From Andrena cerasifolii (lineage: Eukaryota; Arthropoda; Insecta; Hymenoptera; Andrenidae), in assembly GCF_050908995.1 (NCBI RefSeq), contig NC_135119.1:11842001-11906000 (forward strand): a stretch of 64,000 bases of DNA, given 5' to 3'. Positions 53,330 through 63,536 of the stretch are shown here, piece after piece. Position 1 is the first letter of the stretch, and each line of letters begins with the position of its first letter. The position numbers and the translations under genes were made by a program. The notes beneath the pieces were generated by a model. The model did no database searches, was not told the DNA's origin, and was given only the letters and a program-made list of their open reading frames with translations.

Positions 53330-54158
53330 AATGGTAACTTGGACAAAACAGATTTTATTACAAGAGAATATATAATTCGACAATTAATCTCTGAAAAGTT
53401 TAGTGAATATGTGCTGTACAAACAACATGAATTGTATTTTATCAAAACATCTGTACGCGATGTGTAATACTTATCAAAATATTCTTATAAAAAATATTTT
53501 TCCATACGTTCGCGGAGCTTCAGAACGCGCTGTGATTTTAGCTTTCCTTTAGCACGATTAAAGTACTCTAGGAATACAACATTTTTAATTCGAAGTATCA
53601 CGAATTCTGAAACTCAGATCTCGCTATCTTCGGCCCGACAATTTGGTAATGATCTTTTGCCCGCTGTGTGCAGAAATGCTAGGTACTGTTATACGTGAAC
53701 GTACGAATGTCATGTTAATTTCGAAACATGAAAAGAATGGCCGAACCTCTAGAAATATTTTGCACCGATTACTATTATTACTATTATTATCGCTACTACT
53801 AGTACTATTGTTGTGTTTCGCCTATCATTAATACAAAAAATCTATCCAGTTCAATGGTAATATATCAAAATAAAAAATACATTAAATAACATGTTTACGC
53901 GTTCAATATCATATATACCACGATCGAAGATTTGAAACAAAAGACTATACTGGAAATTCAAATGAAAAGGCACTTCATCGTCCTCCCGCGCTTACCATCT
54001 TACGTCTATCGTTCATTAGATCTCTCTCTAAATTTGTTTTGCAATTTGTAACTTCTACCGCGTCTCAAGACCGACTTGTTTATGGTAGAATAGTGTTGTT
54101 AATTATATTAATTTTCACATAACGTATATACGTATACACTTTTGATCGTTCAGCCTCC
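53330..54158 (-). other. probable 3' UTR of the tetraspanin gene
   Basis: It follows the stop codon on the - strand. The reverse complement holds AATAAA at 53354-53359, followed by a T/GT-rich stretch suited to a downstream element. There is no competing gene. The extent is inferred. Confidence 0.4.
53354..53359 (-). terminator. candidate poly(A) signal of tetraspanin gene
   Basis: TTTATT on the given strand is AATAAA on the - strand, 800 bp after the stop, with tgttttgtcc just beyond. Together with 52988 on the + strand it makes a convergent gene pair about 0.3 kb apart. Confidence 0.4.
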
Positions 54159-54233
54159 TTAAACCCTGTAACCCCTACGTTCGGTGTTCCTGATGGAATT
54201 CGCCAAGCAAAGTGCGAAGATTATGCCGACCAG
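54159..54233 (-). CDS. tetraspanin last exon: end of TM4 and tail
   Basis: Only 25 codons: LVGIIFALCLANSIRNTERR, then GYRV and TAA. The acceptor is gttttattatgttccag. It joins the previous exon in phase 0 across a 1.1-kb intron that is mostly minisatellite. It is too short for a simple ORF scan. Confidence 0.88.
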   Translation of the reverse strand: MVGIIFALCLANSIRNTERRGYRV

Positions 54234-56135
54234 CTGGAACATAATAAAACACGTATACGTGCAGTAAAGATTCTATGCTACGACAATAATAAAAGTCTAT
54301 ATTTCGGCTATAGTTTGCGCGAAGTTACACGCATGCGTAGTAAACGACCGATAAAGAGCATGTGAATAAGCGCCCATTGGCTTTCAGTAAGTAATGTAAG
54401 TATGGTTTAACCAACGATCTTTGAGCTTGGAGCACGCTAAGCGTCGAAATCTTAGCGTGGGAATAATTCAAAGCGAAATTTAACAAATACGTTGCAATGC
54501 TTCCAATGGCGGATTTAAAGATTTGTCGCTTCCCGAAATTTACCGCTCCCCAAAATTTGCCGCTTCCCGAAATTTGTGGCTCCCCAAAATTTCCCGCTCC
54601 CCGAAATTTGCCATTCTCCGAAATTTCCCGCTCCCTAAAATTTTCCACTTCCCGAAATTTGTCATTCCCCGAAATGTCGCTCCACAAAATTTGCCGCTCC
54701 CCGAAATTTCTCGCTTCCCAAAATTTGCCGCTTCCCGAAATTTGTGGCTCCACAAAATTAGCCGCTCCCCGAAATTTCCTGTTCCCCGAAATTTGTCGCT
54801 CCCCAAAATTTGCCGCTTTCCGAAATTTGTCGCTTCCCGAAATTTGTGGGCTCCACAAAATTAGCCGCTCCCCGAAATTTCCCATTCCCCGAAATTTGTC
54901 ACTCCCCAAAATTTCCCGCCCCCTGAAATTTTCCGCTCCCCGAAATTTGTCATTCCCCGAAATGTCGCTCCACAAAATTTGCCACTCCCCGAAATTTGTC
55001 GCTCCCCAAAATTTGCCGCTTCCCGAAATTTGTGGCTCCAAATTAGCCGCTCCCCGAAATTTGTCGCTCGCCAAAATTTGCCGCTTTCCGAAATTTGTGG
55101 CTCTACAAAATTAGCCGCTCCCCGAAATTTCCCGCTCCCCAAAATTTGCCACTCCCCAAAATTTGCCGCTCCCCAAAATTTGCCACTCCCCAAAATTTGC
55201 CACTCCCCAAAATTTACCGCCCTAGGCTGCAGCCTACTTAGCCTATAAGTACCCAAATCCGCCCCTGAATGTTTCCCACAAATAAATAATCATTTGGAAA
55301 GCACGCATAACGAGCTCTGAGGAAGAAGCTTACCTCAATTCCAGCAATACCAATGGCGACACTACCCAGCACGGTTCCTGCGGTTTGAAGGGCTTCTGCG
55401 ATTTTGTCTGCACAGCCTGGAACATTCTTCGCTTCACTCGCCGAGCAAAACTGCTCCCTTTCCGCTTTGCCGCAACAACTCCAGGGGATTTTGCCGGTGA
55501 AGTTGCCATGAGGAGCGAAGTCGTCTGCAGAGTTGACGCCACAGCATTTCAACTGTAACGAATTATGCGAATCACTCGGAGCCAACCTATTTATACTTGC
55601 GCGCGTAAAATCGCTAGAGACATCTCGCAGCCAGATCTACTGGAAGGATTCAGATCCGCGAGACCATTCCTGTGAAGCATACTTACGCTGCTTTGAATAA
55701 TATTAACAATTTCTGCTTCCTCCGCGTTCCTAGGGTATTCGTTGAATATGTTAGTGTAAGTGGATTTGATAGAGATCTGGTTGTCGGTGTTCTTGAAGAC
55801 GACGAACGCGTACACAGCAACCGCCACTTGTATTATCAAGATGAAGAGGAGGATCGACGCGAACTGAAAGGAGACACGGTTTCCGTATTATTGGAGCGTC
55901 GGTTTCAATGATACGATTCAATAATGCGATTCGCACGACCACTCACCGTGATAGTCATGCAATGACTCTCTCTGATGGCGCCGCAGCATCCGAAGAACGA
56001 GATCACGAAGATAATGCTCCCGATAACGATTAACACTATCGACGGGAACATAACATTCATTTCAACCGTCTTCGTTAGATTGGACAACTGCAGGTGTATG
56101 ATGACACCGATGGCGAGGATTCCTATGCCACATAC
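54159..56135 (-). CDS. tetraspanin (CD63/Tsp42E-like), 5' exon missing
   Basis: Four exons on the - strand (56135-55947, 55863-55687, 55552-55334, 54233-54159) join in phase 0 to 219 residues ending in TAA. Order: end of TM1 (VCGIGILAIGVIIHL), a short first loop with a NLT sequon, TM2 (IVLIVIGSIIFVISFFGCCG), TM3 (SILLFILIIQVAVAVYAFVV), the large loop with LKCCGVNS, SCCG and two more Cys (six in all) plus an NFT sequon, then TM4 (VLGSVAIGIAGIELVGIIFA) and a short tail ending RRGYRV. The family usually has 230-250 residues, so about 20 residues (start Met and front of TM1) are missing. I found no matching exon up to 64000. Tetraspanins organise membrane microdomains; partners cannot be read here. 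The last intron holds an 18-bp minisatellite. Confidence 0.9.
54515..55220. repeat. 18-bp minisatellite in the tetraspanin last intron
   Basis: About 38 tandem units of the form cgctccccgaaatttgcc with variants cttcccgaaatttgt and ctccacaaaattag. It keeps open frames on both strands (for example 54497-55114 + and 54325-55074 -), which are by-products because 18 is divisible by 3 and the unit lacks stops. Confidence 0.92.
55334..55552 (-). CDS. tetraspanin exon: CCG loop and start of TM4
   Basis: The acceptor is attcgttacag and the donor is ATTGAG|gtaagc. It encodes 73 residues with the diagnostic LKCCGVNSADD, then GKIPWSCCGKAEREQFC and VPGCADKIAEALQ, and the first half of TM4. Confidence 0.93.
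55687..55863 (-). CDS. tetraspanin exon: TM3 and start of large loop
   Basis: The acceptor is tctcctttcag and the donor is AGCAGC|gtaagt. It encodes 59 residues: FASILLFILIIQVAVAVYAF, then FKNTDNQISIKSTYTNIFNE and ending EIVNIIQSS. Confidence 0.9.
55947..56135 (-). CDS. tetraspanin exon: TM1 end, small loop, TM2
   Basis: On the - strand the acceptor is tgtcctgttgcag and the donor is ATCACG|gtgagt. It encodes 63 residues from VCGIGILAIGVIIHL to SHCMTIT. An upstream in-frame ATG at 56156 lies in the intron, before the acceptor, and is not the start. Confidence 0.9.
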
Positions 56136-56684
56136 CTGCAACAGGACAAATTTCAAAGGTGAGTATACGGTTGACGAGACAACGGTACGGGATAGGGGAA
56201 CTCGATGGAACGCACTCCCAAATATATTAATATATTAATGACACCCCGTATATGCCTGAATCCCTGTAGTTAAGCCTGTAAGTTTCTTGAAATAAAGAAA
56301 ATTTCGAAGTCTCGTAAGAAAAAAAGACGTTCACCATCGGAGATGAAGGACCTTTTTTTTACTTTCATGTGGAGCGCTATTGTAATATTCTCGAACGTTT
56401 TAGGAGTCACGCACCCTTCAATTACCGGGGTCTTCGAGTTTCTATACAATTATATAAGCTTGTGATTAAAGACTAGGACAACTTGCTCCATCGTTAGCAG
56501 CGGCTTATTACATCACATTGCACAATATCAACCGGTTGGCATTGAACATTCTGTACACGGTACACACCACGATTGCGAATGTCCCGTAGGTGAATTTGGG
56601 TCATGTCCTAGGTGCGAGCCAGGTGGTTCAACGTACTTTTGACAGAGTGTAATTACCGGGACGTCGAGCGAAGACGGCTTAATA

Positions 56685-56875
56685 AATATAATAATTAATA
56701 TATAATATAATATATTATAATATAATATAATATAATATAATATAATATAATATAATATAATATAATATAATATAATATAATATAATATAATATAATATAA
56801 TATAATATAATATAATATAATATAATATAATATAATATAATATAAATATAATATAATATAATGTAATACTTAATA
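56685..56875. repeat. (TATAA)n pentanucleotide satellite
   Basis: About 35 copies of TATAA, nearly perfect at 56715-56845, with degenerate edges. It lies upstream of the visible tetraspanin exons, probably in the first intron. Confidence 0.95.
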
Positions 56876-58815
56876 TACTATACTATAATAATGAAGTATT
56901 ATATTTTAAATAATTAATATAAGTTGCTGAGCAATGAAAGTTATTCGTATGCCGTTGTCGCAACATATAATTTCTAGGTAAGCTATCTCCGAGAAGACAC
57001 TTTTTCTGGTTAAGTCCAATAATGATTCACCGATAAAGCAAGATCAATACCGGCAATATCTATGTACTTCATAAGTTTTATACGATAGACGAGGCCTATC
57101 GCGTAACACAGGCAAACGCGTGGTATAATCTTGCATGTCATTAATGCTGCGGTTATTTGAATGTGTATCAACTGATATCACCGTTTGTGCAATTGAATAA
57201 ATTAGTAGCGTAGACAGGCGACCAGCAATGATCATTTAAACGCTTCTTCCTACCCTGATTCTTTCCAGCGCGGTACACTTTTCATTCTTATCTAACACTT
57301 TCGTTACCGTATCATCGCGTTATCGTACCGTTTCCTAAATTCGTAGAACGGACTTTCGGCCACGTTTCATCTGGCCTTTCCCGTTTTACTGGGATTAGAA
57401 ATACTTCTTGCGGAACCCGGCAGTCCAGAATAGAGATACAATTATTCTTTATAGCCGCAGCCGAACGCGTAAGGTTTATTATTAAAGCTAAATTCCGGTT
57501 AAATTGGGTACTGTTATCTGCGATCGTCACGTGTCAATCACTAAACATTATTCATACTTCTGCACTGCCAGACTACTTAGAACTCGTGAAACGACAGCGA
57601 TGGAATCACTGCCAGTAATTACGAGATCCCGAGAGCACCAAGATAAGATTACCCTTTGGAAATATTGTAAACAATTCGACGATAGTGCTTAAGTGACACT
57701 ATTCTCAAGATAAAACATTCGCAAAGTGAATCGATGGAACTATTATTCTCAAAAGCTGCCAACTTCCATCGCCACTGACAAGCTTCGTTTGATCATTTCG
57801 CAAAATAACCTCGACAAACCTACGTCATTCCTTTTATCCGTCGCGAAACTACGGCTCCGTGCAAATAGGGCAAGTAATTTCATAAAGGGAAGAATGAGGG
57901 CGACCTACAAGCAGCCAGAGAACACCTTCGCCCGCGAGAAAGTCGGCTGTGTATTCGTCCTCCTAAAAGCTGTTTCACTTAAGGATCGGCATCTACGCTG
58001 ATAGTCGATATTTCTAGTAATCAATATTTGCATGGGTCGATGGAAATGTAACAGTGCACGTTGCATCCTTGACACGTTACAGAGGCACACTTTCTCCGAG
58101 CTATGTATACATTCAAAATTATCCTGATCGATTCAGCTTTACTACTTGACAACGTGAGTTTAACATTTCAAGCCCGCCTTTGACTATAGTCCCACGACTT
58201 GCGAGTGCTGCGTCCCAGTTTCGCCCGAGGATATGTACGAGTTAGGAAGTTACTTCTTCATGCAAGTCTTTTTCACTCGCAACTGTTTCTTCTATTCGTA
58301 TCGGAATAAATTTCTGATGCGCTAGAAACAGCTTTGCTTCGGCTGTCTTCGTTAATGCATAGACGGTTTAAATGTGAGAATCCAGCTCGCCTGATGCCTT
58401 GTGAAAAGTTGGTTACGTACGCCTGCTGCGATATGTAACACCGTCACGCAAAGATTTCATCGCTAACTGGATGACATCATCCTACTCCCGTAGTTTTCAA
58501 CGCCAACTTCCGCTGAAATCACGTGCGCCTATCGATGGAAATAATGGCTGCATTTAAACCTGGCGCTCGAATACCGAAAATCTACCGGGCGATATAAAAT
58601 TTCTGTGGCAAATACGCACCGAAATATTTGAACGAAGCTTGACAATGTTGGCCACCGAGGAACGTTGATTAGTGATTCTAATATCAGTTAAATCGCTAAA
58701 AAAAAGGTGTTATGTAATCACTCAAATACTATTTCAAGACTTTGATTAGGGTAATACTTTGCAAACTCTAATCGTGGATTCGTAGTCGTTTGAGTGGGTG
58801 AAACAGCGAGGTAGA
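56876..58815. other. sequence upstream of the tetraspanin exons, nothing recognised
   Basis: No exon for the missing tetraspanin N terminus was recognised on the - strand. Short open frames on both strands have no support. Confidence 0.35.
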
Positions 58816-58817
58816 AA

Positions 58818-59213
58818 TTAGAGCTGGGTCTATTCGAATAATTTAATATTAGAATAGTTTACAAGTATTCGAATGCTACGAATAAACTTCGAATATTTGA
58901 GTATTCGAATGTTATTATTCGAATACTATTCGAATACTGTACATCAGTATTCGAATAGTATGGTGTGAAGCGGATCAAAATTAGTTTACAAGATTTCACT
59001 CTGACAAATGAACCTAAAGAACTTGATTTATAATTCACACCATACTATTCGAATACTTAAATATTCGAATACTTAAATATTCGAATACTTAAATATTCGA
59101 ATACTTAAATATGCGAATACTTAGATATTCGAATTATATTCGCCAAATAATTGAGCAACTGAAGTATTCGAATATTCGAATACCGAAAAATTCAACAAAT
59201 AGTCCCAGCCCTA
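58818..59213. mobile_element. inverted-repeat element rich in ATTCGAATA
   Basis: The left end TAGAGCTGGGTCTATT and reversed right end TAGGGCTGGGACTATT are inverted repeats. The interior is filled with attcgaatac units in both orientations, including a longer hairpin (caccatactattcgaatac at 59037-59056). Flanks share gaaat, so a hAT-type origin is possible. Confidence 0.6.
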
Positions 59214-59625
59214 CTCGAAATAGCGATATTGGAATTTTTAAATAAGTATTTGCGATATCGCTTAAAATATTACAAAAACACATTAGGTACCTACATGTGT
59301 TCACTAAAGAAACATTTACACGCTGAATGGCGAGCAAAGTAGGTACAATTTTTCTCGCAAATTGATAAGCGTGAGCAAGTTTGATAAGTAATTCTTATTG
59401 CCGAAATGTTTAAGCACAGGGACAGCACATCGACGATCCCAAGAATTGATTAATTTGATAGCTATGGAACGAAATCTGATAAGCAGAACAGAGAACGAAC
59501 AGTTACTTTTCAGATCACTGCTTGGTACTTTCCATTTATTGTACATTTATGTGCATGTATCAGATAACGCAGCCTAGCACTGGCGTCGATGAGCCAATTA
59601 AAACCACATAAATCAATTCGGACGT

Positions 59626-60538
59626 TTAAGGGGGTATTCTGGTCTGACTAGGCGTTTTCGTCGCGTTATTTCAGATTTTTTTTACAAAGAACCCATCAAT
59701 TTTATTATTATTTAGTTCATTGCTACATGTTTATTGATTTTTGAACTATATTTACAAATTTTGTCAATAGAAAAAAATTAAAATCAAACGCAGTTTACTG
59801 CTTTAAAGTAATGGTGAAAAAAACATAGTTTCACGGTGCCCATGATTGGGCTCGTTCTAGCGATCTATAACAAAAAATGAAAAGAGATTCTTTATCTGTA
59901 TGGCTGTGGCTATCGTCCCTACCAGAATGATAAAAAAATATTGAAAATTAAGCAAATGGCGGCGGTTTGAAAATTAAGTTTCGATTTTCGCACAATCTTT
60001 CAACTTTAAAGGTCTGTGAAAGTTTAAAAACAAAATATTTTATCATAATTCTGGTAGGGACGATAGCCACATGTGTGCTGATAATATATGCAAAACTTGG
60101 ACTGAGTTGGTCCAGCCGATCTTGAAATATCATGGTCACCAGTTCGAAAAACACGATTTCGAGAAAAATGCGTTTAAATTTTTGCGTACAATTTAGACAG
60201 AAAGGTGACCTAGGAGAGTAACGGTCTCTTTGTAACCAAACGGTTGATTTTTGTGTTTTAAAAGACACAGAAGTGCACCCCCCCCCTCACCACCCCCAGA
60301 AAGAACAGTCCGCCAAAACTTTGCCAAAATACACTTGCAGGAACAAAACTGTTATGCGTCGGCCGTCCCGCTCAGTGAGCGCGCCATATACCTACCTATT
60401 CTGCACCCTGTAGCTCTGCAAATAATACGAATTGGAAAACATCCTTTTCCACACGTATTACCCATATAATGTACCTGTAGAAAATCCAAAAAAAAAAATG
60501 TTTTTTTTTTCGCCCGTCAGACTAGAATACCCCCTTAA
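59626..60538. mobile_element. TTAA-ended element T12
   Basis: Termini TTAAGGGGGTATTCTGGTCT and, reversed, TTAAGGGGGTATTCTAGTCT. An inner pair ggctatcgtccctaccagaa (59907 region) and its inverse (60045-60070) form a hairpin centred near 59980. The right half is longer and partly unpaired. Confidence 0.75.
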
Positions 60539-62739
60539 CGGATGCTTGTAGCTAAAATTATTCCTCGTATTAATAGCATTTGGCGCCAGTGCAAGTTATC
60601 GACGCGTTACTAGTAGTCATTAGCATTGCAGAACTACCACTTCACTGATCAAAGCCGATCGTTTCCTAGCGATTCACTGATCTTCAAGGAACAAAACGTT
60701 ATCCAACGCACACCGTTATTTCCCCGTGTCAGCCTTCGAACTTCCCTCAGTAAGCTCCGAGCTACGAAAAGTAAACCGGCCACCGAAAGCTGGCCAAGGT
60801 TCGAAACCTTGAATGGACAAAAGGACGCGCGACGTGCAAAGTTTCTTTCTTTGCATCTGCGTGTTTTAACAGCCGAAATCGCATGTGGCGATGACTCATC
60901 GTTCACAGGAATACGTTCCTTCCAATATACGCAATCGATCACAACTTCCAGTATACGCCCATCATATCATCTTTATTTTGAGAGAGAAATTGCAAAATGG
61001 ACAGAGGTCCCTTCGCATTGCACTTACCTACTTAATTAATTTGATAGTTAAATATTAAGTACCAGCATCGATAGAGCCAGCCAGGGAGACTGAGAACTGT
61101 CTTACTCTGACCCGATCAATGGAAACAGAATGAAGGTGACACTTGTGATCCTTGCGACCCTAAGTTTCGGTTTCTTGTTTTCTCACGTTCTTTTCAACGG
61201 CATTTCTCAGACGCTCGGAGCATGTTTACTTTAGCGCCTAGACAGTTTGACTCATTTCGCTATTCCTCGTCGTGTAGCGCTATATGCATGGTCAGCGAAG
61301 TTCGAGAAATCTGCCGAGCGTTAAAGTAAACAGGTTTCCAGCGTCGCAACAAGGACGTTAAAAAACGTGGGAAAAATACGCGAACCTCGAGAGGGTCACA
61401 ACATCTATCTCGCTGTTCGTGCCCCTCACTCGGCTTCCATTCCTAGGCGCACGAAAACCGAAAGTCGAACGCTATAGACGACTTTGCCGAGGCTTATTGC
61501 TTCCATCTACAATTTCGATGCATAAACCGATCAAATATGTTTCATTTAACGCTTATATTATTTACCGTTACGACTTCGCTATAGCACTAAGAAAGTTTTG
61601 GTGGAAATCGAAACGAGAAAATATTAAAAAAAAAGTTACAGGACCGGGGGGATGGATGTTGACAGTAGCAATGGAAAAAGAAAGTTTATTGCGATACAGT
61701 GAGACTGGAAAGTACATATTGCACGATGTTGTAAATTGGAATGTAACAAGTCTGACACATACACAACTTTTCACAGAATCGATAGTTTCTTATCTCTATT
61801 CTTAGAAGCAATGAAACCACGTGTACTGTATACGCGTTGTTGTCGTGGAGATGTGTATCTCCGCTGAAGCCTTAACGTGTTCCAAGTTAATCGATATCAT
61901 TCTGTAAGTGGTTCCAAAAATCATTGCGAATGGAAAATCGATAAGAGACTACCCCAACTATTCCAGTGGTCTGATAGATTGCGGTCATTATCTGCTTCAA
62001 ATTTCCATGAATTGTGTGAAATACAGCAACTAATTCCCAAGCAAAGCAAGCAACAGTTGAGAAGGAAAAATATACAGAGAACTGATCCGTTCTCTGCACT
62101 GCACTGTAATCAAACGGATAAAACGTCACCGCAGAGAGTATGAGTCATTTTCATTTTAATCCCCCCAATGCTACTGGCTGATGATTGAATGGAATTATCG
62201 ACGTTGAATACTTGTTCGCCCATAAAGCTCCAGTTATTCGAGAAGAAATAGTTTCTAGCTGCAGGACCCTTTCAAAAACTCCGACGTCACACCACCCACT
62301 GTTAACGCAGCAACGATTCATTCAAACTTTCTTAAACGCTGACCTTGATCCCTTCACGTTCGTCCTAAGTGACAATTTTCTGCGCCACAACCTCGTCGCG
62401 TTCTGCGCAACAGGGAGGTTATTTAAATTTTTTTTAGGAGCTTCATTCGCTTGCAACTCTGTATCGATGTGCAAAATATTCCAGGTAGGCGAGGAAACAT
62501 GCCAGCCTCGTTAAATAGTTTCATGCGCGGTGCAAACGGTGTCCGTGGTACTATTGTAAATTACAGAGTTATGTAAAAGGATCCGTCAGAAACAAGCGCA
62601 ATTTTTTACTTTATCATCGTGGTCATCGTTGCACACAACCTTGCGTTTCTTTCAAATAATGGCTCTCTTGTTGTATTCCGTAGCTTAGTATTTCTTTCAT
62701 TTTATATAATAATAACTCAATACAATTGACGGAAACTTA
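60539..62739. other. right flank between T12 and B4
   Basis: No gene recognised. It contains a 34-residue signal-peptide-like frame (61130-61234 +, MKVTLVILATLSFGFLFS at the start) and an imperfect hairpin (61208-61347). Both are weak. Confidence 0.3.
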
Positions 62740-62856
62740 CAAGGGGAGGACACCATGGGGTTGACACCGATTTTGATGAGCCTTGGCACGCTGGATCTAT
62801 GTCGGAAATAAGTAAATAGGTGTCCGAGCGTTTCTGCCAATGGGCCTTAATAATAG

Positions 62857-63345
62857 AAATATTTCATATTTCATATTTCATATTCCATATTCCATATTTC
62901 ATATTTCATATTTCATATTTCATATTTCATATTTCACATTTCATATTTCACATTTCATATTTCACATTTCATATTTCACATTTCATATTTCACATTTCAT
63001 ATTTCACATTTCATATTTCACATTTCATATTTCACATTTCATATTTCACATTTCATATTTCACATTTCATATTTCACATTTCATATTTCACATTTCATAT
63101 TTCACATTTCATATTTCACATTTCATATTTCACATTTCATATTTCACATTTCATATTTCACATTTCATATTTCACATTTCATATTTCACATTTCATATTT
63201 CACATTTCATATTTCACATTTCATATTTCACATTTCATATTTCACATTTCACATTTCATATTTCACATTTCATATTTCACATTTCATATTTCACATTTCA
63301 TATTTCACATTTCATATTTCACATTTCATATCTCATATTTCATTG
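62857..63345. repeat. 14-bp satellite (atttcatatttcac)
   Basis: About 30 nearly perfect copies of a 14-bp unit, led by a 7-bp atttcat version at the left. It yields long HISYF-rich open frames (62820-63395) that are artefacts. Confidence 0.95.
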
Positions 63346-63419
63346 TTGAATTAGTTTTAAGTATTTTTAATATTAGTATACGTAGTACTAATTAATGTTT
63401 AATTTTATGTTATGGTTAG

Positions 63420-63536
63420 GCCTATTAACAGTTTATACTGCGGCCTCGCCTTTACTCGCCTTTACTTTCTCCTTATGTACTATACCTTTGTTTTACGAGT
63501 AATAAAGACGAAATAATAATAATAAGAATAATAATA
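63420..63536 (+). mobile_element. non-LTR retroposon 3' end inside B4
   Basis: gagtaataaagacgaaat followed by aataat repeats, the same AATAAAGACG plus TAA tail as at 34590-34640. It sits at the taataata target in the B4 arm. Confidence 0.4.

Noticed and set aside
53643..53831. 62-residue frame with a leucine-rich hydrophobic end
   Set aside because: The leucine run comes from a ttattacta microsatellite-like stretch; the frame is antisense to the probable tetraspanin 3' UTR.
54325..55256. Long glycine/phenylalanine-rich repeat proteins on both strands
   Set aside because: Translations of an 18-bp minisatellite inside the tetraspanin intron; the real exons join across it.
62820..63395. HISYF-repeat protein of up to 191 residues
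   Set aside because: It is the translation of a 14-bp satellite; two frames are equally open because the unit has no stop.
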